A DNA stretch of 64,000 bases from Slackia faecicanis. GTDB taxonomy: Bacteria > Actinomycetota > Coriobacteriia > Coriobacteriales > Eggerthellaceae. The stretch covers positions 37,355 through 101,354 of the forward strand of contig NZ_QICB01000007.1 of assembly GCF_003725295.1 (NCBI RefSeq). The letters run 5' to 3'. Position numbers and translations under genes: made by a program. This document shows, in pieces, positions 1 to 9,515 of the stretch; positions within the stretch are counted from its first letter, which is position 1; each line of letters begins with the position of its first letter. Under the pieces are notes generated by a model, which worked only from the letters and a program-made list of their open reading frames with translations, had not been told where the DNA came from and searched no databases.

Positions 1-999
1 CCCACTTACGCGATGGTCGGTCTTCTGGCCCCCGTGCTCTTGCTCCTCCTCCGTATGGTTCAGAGCTTCTCCGCTTCGGGCGAGTATGCCGGCGCGGCGA
101 CGTTTTTGGCCGAGTACGCTCCCGCTAATAAACGCGGCCTGTACTGCTCTGTCGTTCCCGCCTCCACGGCCACGGGTCTCCTGTGCGGTTCTATGTTCGC
201 AACCGTCATGTATGCGGTATGCGGTCATGACTCCGCTTTCGTGACCGATTGGGGCTGGCGTATCCCGTTCCTGCTTGCCGGTCCTTTGGGCCTGGTCACG
301 CACTATATGCGCGAGCATCTGAGCGATTCTCCCGTGTACGCCAAGATGCAGTCCGACTTGGAGAACAAGAAGGGCCCCGCGGTCAAGGCTCCGTTCCGTA
401 CGCTCATGAAGAAGTACCCCCGCGTCTTGATCATCAGCTTCGGCGCCTGCATGCTCAACGCCGTCGGTTTCTATGCGGTCCTTACCTATTTGCCGAATTA
501 CCTGATCGATACGGTGCAGTACGACTCTGCGAAGGCCTCTATGATCACGACGATTTGTCTGGTGGTCTATATCGCGTTCATCTTCTTCTCGGGCCATATC
601 TCCGACAAGTTCGGACGCAAGAAGATGCTGATCACCGCTTGCGTGGGCTTCGTTGTGCTGACGATTCCTGCATTCTATTTGCTCAGCTCGAAGGATTTCA
701 TGGTCATCTTGCTCGTCGAATTGGCCATGTGTTTCCTGCTGACGATCAACGACGGCACGCTGTCGAGCTACTTGACGGAAACGTTCCCGACCGATGTTCG
801 CTATTCGGGCTTCGCCTTGAGCTTCAACATGGCCAATGCTTTGTTCGGAGGCTCCGCTTCGTTCATTTCGATTGCTTTGATTGAGGCCACGGGCAATGCG
901 ATCGCTCCTGCGTGGTACATGGTCGGCATATCGGCCGTCGCGCTTGTTGCAATGATTCTTTCGCACGAGCATTCGGGCAAAGATCTTTCCGAGATCTAA
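1..999 (+). CDS. MFS transporter, metabolite:H+ symporter-like (5' truncated)
   Basis: The reading frame is open from the window edge (PTYAMVGLLAPVLLLLLRMV...), so the N-terminal part, including the first transmembrane segments and the true start, lies outside. The segment RMVQSFSASGEYAGAATFLAEY matches the conserved loop of the ProP/MHS branch of the major facilitator superfamily. SGHISDKFGRKKM is the second MFS loop motif (D-x-x-G-R-R/K-like). About eight hydrophobic segments remain. Members import organic acids, betaines or related compounds with protons; the substrate cannot be read from the sequence. The gene ends before a strong hairpin terminator and a TetR-family regulator, which may or may not control it. 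Confidence 0.85.
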   Translation, partial: PTYAMVGLLAPVLLLLLRMVQSFSASGEYAGAATFLAEYAPANKRGLYCSVVPASTATGLLCGSMFATVMYAVCGHDSAFVTDWGWRIPFLLAGPLGLVTHYMREHLSDSPVYAKMQSDLENKKGPAVKAPFRTLMKKYPRVLIISFGACMLNAVGFYAVLTYLPNYLIDTVQYDSAKASMITTICLVVYIAFIFFSGHISDKFGRKKMLITACVGFVVLTIPAFYLLSSKDFMVILLVELAMCFLLTINDGTLSSYLTETFPTDVRYSGFALSFNMANALFGGSASFISIALIEATGNAIAPAWYMVGISAVALVAMILSHEHSGKDLSEI

Positions 1000-1315
1000 G
1001 CTCATGTATCGGCTTTTCTCCGCATGGCCTCGCGCAAGGGTGTCGCACGGGTCGCCATGAAGACGGTTTGGAAAGCTTGTCGATCCATCGGGTTGACGGC
1101 ATGGGGAACATCGTCGATGTTCTAAAATGTTCAAGAATTTTGAAATGCAGCGTCTGCGGTCGGCGTGGACGCTGCATTTTTTCTGCGCACCGGTCTTTCC
1201 CGCCTTAGAGACGCACGTCGCATTTCTGATGCTTCGGTAGAGGTGTGCCCATTCCCAGCGTCGATGGAATATTCGAGGTGCTTTTGGCGCTTCTTGAGTA
1301 CTAGAAGGTGTCGCT
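1000..1315. other. Intergenic region, no gene seen
   Basis: This gap of about 315 bp between the MFS transporter and the TetR gene carries one clear terminator hairpin (1143-1182). The rest presumably holds the promoter and operator of the regulator. No convincing small gene or RNA was seen. Confidence 0.6.
1143..1182 (+). terminator. Rho-independent terminator
   Basis: A perfect 12-bp stem (AAATGCAGCGTC at 1143-1154, GACGCTGCATTT at 1168-1179) with a 13-nt loop is followed by a run of six T. It lies about 140 bp downstream of the MFS transporter stop. Confidence 0.8.
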
Positions 1316-1951
1316 ATGGTTGTTAAGAAAACGGCGCAGGAGCCGAAGTCCGTCAAAGCGCAGATCACGCGTGCTTCTTTGATTGTGGCCGCGGCCGCGA
1401 TCATGCAGGAAGACGGTCCGAGCGCGGTGACGTATCGCAATGTCGCCAAGCGTGCGAATACCGCTGCGTCTTCTACCGGATACTATTTCGATTCTATTTC
1501 GGACCTGCTTTACGAGGCGGGCGATTACAACATGCGCTCGTGGGCTCGTCGAGCCGAGTCCGTGGCCGATGCGGCCGAGGAGATGGAGGTCGAGGCTTGC
1601 CGCGATCGCGTGGTCGAGCTGTTCCTTTCGGCCTGTATGCCCGCTGAGGCGGGAACGGCCGCTCCTCACTACATGCAGCTCCTGGCGGCATCGGAATCGG
1701 CGGCTGTCACTAAGGCGTATCGAGCGGGTCGCGCTCGCTTGGACTCTGCTGTAGAGCGCATCATCGAGCGTGTGGGGCTGAAGGACGTCACCCCGCGCTT
1801 TGTTATAGCGTTGGTCGACGGAGCGGCCGTATCGGCCGTTTCCGAAGGCGAGTCGGCGCACGAACGCGCTCGCGCTCTACTTGCCGAATGGGTGTATCCT
1901 GTCATGCGTCGCGACGGTCTGATCGCGCAGGAGGATGTTCCTCAGGCGTAA
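1316..1951 (+). CDS. TetR/AcrR-family transcriptional regulator
   Basis: A 211-residue protein with an N-terminal helix-turn-helix (about residues 15-60: ITRASLIVAAAAIMQ ... VTYRNVAKRANTAASSTGYYF). The YYF-D-S-x-x-D-L segment is typical of the TetR recognition helix and following helix. The remaining roughly 150 residues are helical, as expected for a ligand-binding and dimer domain. GAAGG precedes the ATG by about 7 nt. It is probably a repressor controlling itself and a neighbour such as the upstream transporter; this is inferred from position only. A strong terminator follows. Confidence 0.8.
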   Translation: MVVKKTAQEPKSVKAQITRASLIVAAAAIMQEDGPSAVTYRNVAKRANTAASSTGYYFDSISDLLYEAGDYNMRSWARRAESVADAAEEMEVEACRDRVVELFLSACMPAEAGTAAPHYMQLLAASESAAVTKAYRAGRARLDSAVERIIERVGLKDVTPRFVIALVDGAAVSAVSEGESAHERARALLAEWVYPVMRRDGLIAQEDVPQA

Positions 1952-1991
1952 GGCCCTTTCGCTTTGTTTGTCGAAGTTGCTATTTTCATCT

Positions 1992-2034
1992 ACGGCCCCT
2001 TTCGGTTCTCGAAATCCGAAAGGGGCCGTTTTTT
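1992..2034 (+). terminator. Rho-independent terminator after the TetR gene
   Basis: A perfect 14-bp stem (ACGGCCCCTTTCGG at 1992-2005, CCGAAAGGGGCCGT at 2016-2029) and a run of six T. Confidence 0.9.
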
Positions 2035-2370
2035 GTTCGAGGGGCTTCAAGAGGCTATCGCGGCTACCTGCGATTCGACGGGCGTCTGCAGGACTTGTCG
2101 TGTATGCGGGCATCCCTCGGCTTTGGCCGGCATGCGGACTTGGCCCGAAAGGGTTCGAATCGAAGGGGCGGCGCCCGCGTCTGTCGATTGAGGCGAAAGG
2201 GCGCGAATGAAGCCCCGCTGAGATGGCTGGCCGCTTCGGCAACGAATCCTTCCGACGGCGGCTCGCGAATGCCGTCCCGCATGCGAAAGGCCCCTTGGGC
2301 ATTCGGTTCGTCCAAGGGGCCTTTCATCGTCCGGAAGGGAGGTCCGTCGATTGCGGGGTATGCGTTGATG
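2035..2370. other. Intergenic region with one inverted repeat, no gene seen
   Basis: This region lies between the convergent TetR gene and the ABC transporter operon. Near its right end is a perfect 14-bp inverted repeat (2285-2298 with 2312-2325, core AAAGGCCCCTTGG). It sits 45-85 bp past the stop of the minus-strand ABC operon and probably ends that transcript, although it has no long U tract. Nothing else was recognised. Confidence 0.55.
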
Positions 2371-3117
2371 CTAGGCGATGTTGCCGATGAAGGCGCGCGT
2401 GCGTTCGGATTTCGGGTTGTTGAACACCTCGTCGGGTGCGCCGCGCTCGATCACCTTGCCGTCTTCCATGAAGATCACGTGGTCGGCCACGTCGCGAGCG
2501 AAGCCCATCTCGTGGGTGACAACCATCATTGTCATGCCTTCTTTGGCCAGCTGGCGCATGACGTCCAGGACGCCGCGCACCAGTTCGGGGTCGAGGGCGC
2601 TCGTGGCTTCGTCGAACAGCATCACATGCGGATTCATGGCCAAGGCGCGGGCGATGGCGACGCGTTGCTGCTGGCCGCCCGACAGGCCGTCGGGGTAGTG
2701 GTCCAGGCGTTCGCCCAAGCCGACGCGTTCGAGCTGCTCGATGGCGATCCGCTCTGCCTCTTCCTTCGACCGCTTGAGCACCTTCTGCTGGGCGATCATG
2801 ACGTTCTTTTTGGCGGTGAGGTGGGGGAACAGGTTGAAGTTCTGAAACACCATGCCGACGTTTTTGCGCACTTCGTTGATGTTGGTCTTCTTGTCGGTGA
2901 TCTCTGTGTCCTCGAAGTAGATGTGGCCGCTGGTGGGCTCTTCGAGGCGGTTCACGCAGCGCAGCATGGTGGACTTGCCAGAGCCCGACGGACCCAGGAT
3001 GACGACCACTTCGCCTTTGTAGACATCCAGGTCGATGCCTTTGAGAATTTCCACGTCGCCGTAGCTTTTATGCAGGTCGCGAATGCGGATGATGGATTTC
3101 GTCGTATCGATGGTCAT
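2371..3117 (-). CDS. Polar amino-acid ABC transporter, ATP-binding protein
   Basis: A 248-residue ABC ATPase of the GlnQ/ArtP/HisP type. Walker A is GPSGSGKST (about residues 42-50), the Q-loop is [13 protein letters not shown], the signature is [15 protein letters not shown], Walker B is [15 protein letters not shown], and the switch His lies in VVTHEMGFA. It should power uptake of a polar amino acid such as glutamine or glutamate by the permease encoded 10 bp upstream. A strong AGGAGG precedes the ATG. It is the last gene of a three-gene minus-strand operon (binding protein, permease, ATPase). Confidence 0.95.
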   Translation of the reverse strand: MTIDTTKSIIRIRDLHKSYGDVEILKGIDLDVYKGEVVVILGPSGSGKSTMLRCVNRLEEPTSGHIYFEDTEITDKKTNINEVRKNVGMVFQNFNLFPHLTAKKNVMIAQQKVLKRSKEEAERIAIEQLERVGLGERLDHYPDGLSGGQQQRVAIARALAMNPHVMLFDEATSALDPELVRGVLDVMRQLAKEGMTMMVVTHEMGFARDVADHVIFMEDGKVIERGAPDEVFNNPKSERTRAFIGNIA

Positions 3118-3127
3118 CGGGAGCCTC

Positions 3128-4522
3128 CTACAGATCTGCCGTCTTGATGGCGAGTTCGTCTTTCGCAGCGTTCAGGTCGGGGCTCCAGCCCTGCTTCGTG
3201 ACCGATTTCGGCTCTTTGTCGGCGGGCTTTTTCTTGAGGGCGACCTTATGGGTGCCGGTGCGGTCTTCCATGGCGCGGGTGATGCGGCTCATGGGCAGCG
3301 TGACGATCAGGTAGAAGCCTGCGGCCACAATGTACGGGGTGATGTTGCCCGTCGCGGCGGTGATCGTCTTGGCGTACATGACCGTTTCCATGATGCCAAC
3401 GGCGGCCAGCAGCGAGGTGTCCTTATACAGCAGGATGAGCTCGTTGGTCATGGTGGGGATGACGCGGCGGAAGGCCTGCGGCGCGATGACGTGAATCATG
3501 GTCTGCACGCCGTTCATGCCCAGCGATCGGGCCGCCTCGAACTGGCCCTTGCTGATGGACTGGATGCCTGCGCGGAAGATCTCGCACAGATACGCGCTCG
3601 AGTTCAGAGCCATGACGCAGCAGCCCAGGGCGAAGTTGTTGATGTTGAGGCCCAGCAGCGGCAGGCCGAAGAATGCGATGTAGATCTGGAGGAACATAGG
3701 CGTGCCGCGCACGATGTTGACGTAGGTGCCCGCCACGGCGCGCAGGATGCGGAAGCGGGCCATGCGCATCAGGGCGAGCACGAAGCCCACGGGGATGGCG
3801 GCGGGGAAGGCGATGACCACGATGCCGAGCGCTGCCAGCCAGCCGTTGAACACGCTCGGGATGCTGGTCACGATGATCGCGGGGTCGAAGAACAGGTGCA
3901 GGAACTTGTTGGAATTCCAGGCCTGGACCCAGCCTTGGCCATTGAGCCACGCGGCGATTCCTTCGGCGACGCTGACGCCGGAAACCGTGATGGTGCCGCC
4001 GAGGGGGCCGAGCTCGTTCACGGTTCCATCGGCGGCTTCGGTGGTGGCCGCCACTTGGAATTCCCCGCCGTCGGCGGGAAAGACCACATTGTAGATTTCC
4101 ACGAGGAACGAAACGCCTGCGGGGGCCGCTTCGGGCATGTCGATGACGATGGTTCCGTCGCCCGGCGCGCTGGCCTGGGCGTTCAGTTCGACACGGTCGA
4201 GGCCGGAAAGGCCGGTGACCTTCACTTTGTCGGCGCTCAGCTCGACGCCGTCGGCGAAGGCGAGCGTGATGCGGGACAGGCTTTCGTCTTCGGCGGAATG
4301 GGCGCGCCAGGTGACGCGGGTGGGGGTGGCTCCGAGGATGCGGTTTCCTCCGTCCTCGTTCGGCGAGGCGGTGCAGGCCTCTACTTCGAGCGCATGCGCC
4401 TGGGCGGGCGCGGTGGAGGTCAGCGCGAGGCCGAGGAGGAGGGTTGCGATCGCGCATGCGGCGATGCATGCGGCTTTCGCGAGCACGTGCTTTCGACGCG
4501 ACGGCGAAGCGAAGGTGTCCAT
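3128..4522 (-). CDS. Polar amino-acid ABC permease with extra extracellular N-terminal domain
   Basis: A 464-residue protein. Residues about 15-43 form a signal-peptide-like hydrophobic stretch ending in APAQAHA. An extracytoplasmic segment of about 150 residues rich in beta-type sequence follows (TRVTWRAHS..., [14 protein letters not shown]..., GGTITVSG). From about residue 215 comes a standard HisM/GlnP-type permease with the inner-membrane EAA-like loop ([29 protein letters not shown]). Typical permeases of this family have only 220-300 residues and lack the first half. The fused domain is too small for a family-3 solute-binding domain and was not recognised. It lies between the binding lipoprotein and the ATPase in one operon and so probably forms the channel homodimer. 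Confidence 0.88.
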   Translation of the reverse strand: MDTFASPSRRKHVLAKAACIAACAIATLLLGLALTSTAPAQAHALEVEACTASPNEDGGNRILGATPTRVTWRAHSAEDESLSRITLAFADGVELSADKVKVTGLSGLDRVELNAQASAPGDGTIVIDMPEAAPAGVSFLVEIYNVVFPADGGEFQVAATTEAADGTVNELGPLGGTITVSGVSVAEGIAAWLNGQGWVQAWNSNKFLHLFFDPAIIVTSIPSVFNGWLAALGIVVIAFPAAIPVGFVLALMRMARFRILRAVAGTYVNIVRGTPMFLQIYIAFFGLPLLGLNINNFALGCCVMALNSSAYLCEIFRAGIQSISKGQFEAARSLGMNGVQTMIHVIAPQAFRRVIPTMTNELILLYKDTSLLAAVGIMETVMYAKTITAATGNITPYIVAAGFYLIVTLPMSRITRAMEDRTGTHKVALKKKPADKEPKSVTKQGWSPDLNAAKDELAIKTADL

Positions 4523-4570
4523 GACGATGCCTTTCTAACGGGAGTCCACAGTATCGCGTACGGGCGCAAG

Positions 4571-4612
4571 GCGTCCTTGTCGGGCACGGAGGCATGTGTC
4601 CGACAAGGACGC
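4571..4612 (-). terminator. Intra-operon hairpin
   Basis: A perfect 13-bp inverted repeat (GCGTCCTTGTCGG at 4571-4583, CCGACAAGGACGC at 4600-4612) lies in the 134-bp gap between the binding-protein and permease genes. There is no U tract. It is likely a 3' stabiliser or partial attenuator that raises binding-protein expression over permease, as is common in such operons. Confidence 0.55.
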
Positions 4613-4656
4613 CGCTGCCAGGCAGGCGAGGCGGCAGCGGCTCGTCCGATCGGGTC

Positions 4657-5466
4657 CTAGTTGCCGAACCACTTCTGATTGAGTTCGGCGATGGTGCCGT
4701 CGGCCTCGAGGGCGGCGATGGCATCGTTGATGGCGGCGGTGAGGTTCGGGTTCTCTTTGCTCACGGCGATGCCGTATTGCTCGCCGGTGGGGATTTCTTT
4801 GACAACCTGGCAGTCGGAGTAGGCGATCTTGATGTAGTAATCGGCGACGGGCTTGTCCAAGACGGCAGCTGCGACCTGGCCGGATTGCAGGGCGGCGAAG
4901 ACGGCGGGGTACTCGTCGAAGGCGACGATTTCCTGGGCGTCGGAGAGGTTTTCCTTGGACCAAGTGAGGCCGGTGGTGCCGGTTTCGGCGCCGATGCGTT
5001 TGCCCGCGAGCTGCGATTCGTCGGTGATGTCAGAGCCGTTCAGCACCACGATGCACTGGTTGGTGTCGCAGAACGGGGTGGAGAAGTCCACTTCTTCCTC
5101 GCGCTCGGGAGTGATGGTGAAGCCGGAGACGCCGACGTCGGCGGTTCCGCCCGCTACCAGGGCGGGAATGATGGTGTCGAACTTCATGGTGGGCAGGTAG
5201 TTGCATTCGAGGCCGAGCTGTTCGGCGATAGCCTTCATGAGGTCGACTTCGAAGCCTTCGACATTGCCGTTATTGAGGTTTTCGAACGGCGGGAAGTCGA
5301 GGGAGGCGGCAACGGTGAGCTTGCCGTCTTCGACGAGGGCGTAGCTGCCGTCGGCCGCAGGCTCGACGGTATCGGACGAACCGCCTCCGGAGCAGGAGGC
5401 GAGCAGCGGAAGCGCACAGAGGGCGGCGACCGCCAGGGCGAGGAAGAGGGCTCTTTTCTTCATCAT
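4657..5466 (-). CDS. Amino-acid ABC transporter substrate-binding lipoprotein
   Basis: A 269-residue family-3 solute-binding protein. It has a lipoprotein signal peptide (MMKKRALFL..., lipobox LLASC with Cys at about residue 24) and a Gly/Ser linker. The ligand-binding fold follows, with LTVAASLDFPPFENLNNGNV, GFEVDLMKAIAEQLG, GGTADVGVSGFTITPERE and GKRIGAETGTTG. This signature fits binding of glutamine, glutamate, cystine or another polar amino acid. AAAGGA lies upstream of two adjacent ATGs; the first is used here. It is the first gene of the ABC operon, with a long leader and a candidate promoter about 255 bp upstream. Confidence 0.93.
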   Translation of the reverse strand: MMKKRALFLALAVAALCALPLLASCSGGGSSDTVEPAADGSYALVEDGKLTVAASLDFPPFENLNNGNVEGFEVDLMKAIAEQLGLECNYLPTMKFDTIIPALVAGGTADVGVSGFTITPEREEEVDFSTPFCDTNQCIVVLNGSDITDESQLAGKRIGAETGTTGLTWSKENLSDAQEIVAFDEYPAVFAALQSGQVAAAVLDKPVADYYIKIAYSDCQVVKEIPTGEQYGIAVSKENPNLTAAINDAIAALEADGTIAELNQKWFGN

Positions 5467-5719
5467 GCGTGGTCCTTTCTGCGGGGGCTATGCCGAAGCG
5501 GCTTCGTGCCGCGGTCGGTCGAAGGAGGACGCCCGAGCTTTTTCCGGGCGTCCGGTATGCGAAAGCCCCGTCTTCTTGGAGGTGGGGCGGCGGCTTTCGG
5601 CTGTAGGGGTGGGATACGTTCGCGGGGGAGCGGCGGCTCTTTCCACGCAAGCGGTATATTTTCGTAAGTTTTGGGATAATGCACAAGTAATAAACGATTG
5701 ATGAACAGGTGATATGCTC

Positions 5720-5748
5720 TTATCAAGATACATGTTTTGTGCAGTCAA
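5720..5748 (-). promoter_or_regulatory. Candidate promoter and dyad of the amino-acid ABC operon
   Basis: On the minus strand TTGACT (5743-5748) is followed after exactly 17 bp by TGATAA (5720-5725), a good sigma70-type arrangement. A dyad TGATA-N6-TATCA (5710-5725) overlaps the -10 and could be a repressor site. The resulting leader would be about 245 nt. Confidence 0.4.
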
Positions 5749-6365
5749 TCAAAAATATGTTGGGGGCATTATTGCATAGGGCGCTTTATTTTGAAAGAGT
5801 ATTTTCGAGAAAAAAGAGTAAATAAAGCTTTTTATGCGGCAATCATGCATTGAAATGAGCGCTTTTGGGTGACGAAAGCATATTTTATCGGGTAAGCGGT
5901 CAATAATATGCAAAAAAATGTCCAGTAAAACGCTGACGCGCGCCCATCGTGTAAAAGCATGCATGTGCAGACGAAACGGGGTTTCGCGCATATATGTCGC
6001 GCGCGAGGGCGGAACTGCGCGCCGAAGCTTCGTATTGCATCTTGCGCGCGAGAGCGTCGAAGGGCGCGCCCGCGCCGCTTTGCGCCGGTCGCTGCAGCGC
6101 GGTCGGCGGGCCCGTTCGCACTCGCACGCCGTCGGGCCGCTGCGGGTTCGGCCGCATGCGAGCGCTGCGAGTCGCGGGCCTGTGCTGTCGCGCGAACGGA
6201 TCGCCGCCCGATCGCTTTGCTCGGCGCGTCCCGCGAGCGTGCGCGTCGCATTCGCGCGCGCCGTGAAGCATGCCGCCTGCCGCGCCCGTCGTGCGGGCGA
6301 AACGCGCGGAATGTGACGCAAGCGTAACGATTGAAAAGAAACCGCTCGAAACACCGTTATTTCTC

Positions 6366-6393
6366 TTGCATCCGCGCCGAGCGATGGTAGTAT
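6366..6393 (+). promoter_or_regulatory. Candidate groES promoter
   Basis: TTGCAT (6366-6371), a 16-bp spacer, then TAGTAT (6388-6393). It lies just upstream of the CIRCE element, as expected for an HrcA-repressed housekeeping promoter. Confidence 0.5.
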
Positions 6394-6402
6394 AGCCATC
6401 AG

Positions 6403-6429
6403 TTAGCACTCGAAGGCATACAGTGCTAG
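6403..6429 (+). promoter_or_regulatory. CIRCE element (HrcA operator) of groES-groEL
   Basis: TTAGCACTC, a 9-nt spacer, then CAGTGCTAG. The left arm is perfect and the right arm matches the consensus GAGTGCTAA at 7 of 9 positions. HrcA binds CIRCE to repress chaperonin genes until heat shock. hrcA itself is not in this window. Confidence 0.9.
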
Positions 6430-6479
6430 CACTCACGAAGCCCCGCTATCAAAGGGAAGCTAGAGAGAGGATAACGATC

Positions 6480-6770
6480 ATGAATCTCAAGCCTTTGGGC
6501 GATCGCGTCATCATCAAGCGCGACGAAGCTGAAGAGACCACCGCTTCCGGTCTGTACATCGCCTCCGCTGCCAAAGAAAAGCCGCAGAGCGGCGTCGTTC
6601 TGGCCGTGGGCGAGGGCAAGCATGACAAGGACGGCAACCTGGTTCCCGTTCCCGTCAAGGTGGGCGATCGCGTGCTGTACGGCAAGTTCGGCGGCACCGA
6701 GGTCACGGTCGATGACGAAGAGGTCATCATCCTGCGTTCCGACGACCTGTACGGCGTCTACACCGACTAA
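6480..6770 (+). CDS. groES: Co-chaperonin GroES
   Basis: A 96-residue protein, the usual GroES length. It begins MNLKPLGDRVIIKRDEAEE and contains the mobile loop (TTASGLYIASAAKEKPQSG) and the conserved GDRVLYGKFGGTEV segment. AGAGAGAGG precedes the ATG, which excludes the in-frame upstream codons that lie within the CIRCE element. It caps the GroEL ring during folding. It is the first gene of the CIRCE-controlled groES-groEL operon. Confidence 0.97.
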   Translation: MNLKPLGDRVIIKRDEAEETTASGLYIASAAKEKPQSGVVLAVGEGKHDKDGNLVPVPVKVGDRVLYGKFGGTEVTVDDEEVIILRSDDLYGVYTD

Positions 6771-6839
6771 GTCCCGCATTCTCGCCATTTCCGCGGCGGA
6801 CGGCCCATGCATAGTCCGCCGCATCACACGAAGGAGTGA

Positions 6840-8489
<1,650 letters not shown>

Positions 8490-8537
8490 GCCCCTGCGGG
8501 TTTGCAGATTCGGCCTAACGCCTCGCATATGCTTACG

Positions 8538-8571
8538 AAAGGAGTCGCGCTTCGGCGCGGCTCCTTTTTTT
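8538..8571 (+). terminator. Rho-independent terminator of groES-groEL
   Basis: A 13-bp stem (8538-8550 with 8555-8567) with one mismatch or wobble, the stable TTCG tetraloop and seven T. Confidence 0.92.
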
Positions 8572-8988
8572 GCGTGAGCCCGCTTCGGCTTCGGGTGCTT
8601 CCGTATGCATGGGCATGCTTTGCGGTTCGGGGAACCGCCGCGCCGACGTCTTCATCGTGCGCCGCATTCCGCCCATCGCGGCAGGGTATGCAGATCGACC
8701 CGGCCGCGTTTGCTGCGGTTGGGATTTTGTGCGTTTGCGTTCTGCGGGGGGGGGTAAGAAGCGCCGCAAGAAACGTCCCACCCACCCATCGAACGCTTGC
8801 TTGTCCGAGGGGCGGGCGGGACGCTTTTCGATCGGCGTGCCGCGCTGCGAAATGGGGCGGTATCGGGCTTTTACGACGATGGCCCCCCTGCGAATCGACG
8901 CAGGGGGGGCCATCGTGATGTCGGGGTGTTGTCTGTCGCGCGGCACGCGGGGCCTGCTCCCTTGCGCGCGAAACGTGGAAGCGGGCGC
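8572..8988. other. Intergenic region, no gene seen
   Basis: The region contains a run of nine G (8746-8754). Near its end is an inverted repeat of 15 bp (8878-8892) and 16 bp (8899-8914) with one bulged base, core GATGGCCCCCCTGCG. This probably terminates the minus-strand gene that ends at 8989. No supported coding sequence was found. Confidence 0.5.
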
Positions 8989-9360
8989 TTAGTCTTTGGC
9001 GCCTGTGATGCCGCCGACGATCGAGCTCACGATGCTGATGACGATGCTCGCCACGAAGGCGCTGCCGAAGCTCGAGATTTCGAACCCGATGTCGAACAGG
9101 CCGTTGGCCATCCAGGAGGCCACATAGAGCACGAAGGTGTTCACTACCAGGTAGAAGATGCCCAGGGTGAGCACCGAGACCGGAAGGCTCAACACCTGCA
9201 GGATGGGCTTGAGCGAAATGTCGAGCAGGGAAAGGAACAGCGCGAGCACGGCCACGCATGCCCAGGTTTCGGTGGTGGGAGCCACCTCGATGCCGGGCAC
9301 GAGCCAGACGGCCGCGGCCACGGCGACGGCGGTCACGAGGCAACGGAGGATGAAGTTCAT
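8989..9360 (-). CDS. Phage-holin family IV-like membrane protein
   Basis: A 123-residue protein made of four hydrophobic segments: MNFILRCLVTAVAVAAAVWLV, the following WACVAVLALFLSLLDI, PVSVLTLGIFYLVVNTFVLYVA, and the C-terminal AFVASIVISIVSSIVGGIT. The pattern, with LKPILQVLSLPVSVLTLG, fits the widespread PF04020 (Mycobacterial 4-TMS phage holin) family. This is a chromosomal family of unknown role and is not evidence of a prophage. AAAGGAG lies at the right distance before this ATG, so the longer upstream frame is not used. Confidence 0.85.
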   Translation of the reverse strand: MNFILRCLVTAVAVAAAVWLVPGIEVAPTTETWACVAVLALFLSLLDISLKPILQVLSLPVSVLTLGIFYLVVNTFVLYVASWMANGLFDIGFEISSFGSAFVASIVISIVSSIVGGITGAKD

Positions 9361-9515
9361 GAGTGCGCTCCTTTCAGGTACGCGGTTTCGTGCCGGCGCC
9401 GCGCACGGGCGCCGGCCAGGGCTTTTCGGCACGTGCCCGCCTGTTTGCGGCGCGTCGTGTCGCGGCATGGGTTCCGCAGCCCCTCGTTACGCTCAGGGTA
9501 GCGCATCGCTCGGCG

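Larger units (their letters stand above)
5467..6402. other. Long intergenic region: ABC-operon leader, AT-rich block, GC-rich block
   Basis: About 935 bp without a convincing gene. From 5467 to about 5640 (read on the minus strand) is the leader of the ABC operon, with several hairpins including a 9-bp GC stem (5527-5535 with 5545-5553). From 5640 to about 5940 the sequence is AT-rich. From about 5990 to 6310 it is extremely rich in CGCG and GCGC steps. Open frames exist in all directions in the GC-rich part, but none has a Shine-Dalgarno or recognisable protein. Confidence 0.5.

Noticed and set aside
2146..2166. GGTTCGAATC resembling a tRNA T-loop
   Set aside because: The flanking five bases do not pair into a T stem, and no D arm, anticodon arm or acceptor stem could be aligned upstream.
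2035..2370. Small genes in the gap before the ABC operon
   Set aside because: Short frames exist, but none has a Shine-Dalgarno or plausible protein composition.
3083..4660. Plus-strand open frame opposite the ABC permease
   Set aside because: Low-complexity His/Asp/Gly/Ala composition typical of antisense frames, and no Shine-Dalgarno. The minus strand has clear transporter motifs.
8989..9360. Holin-like gene as evidence of a prophage
   Set aside because: The PF04020-type family is chromosomal and widespread, and no other phage gene is nearby.
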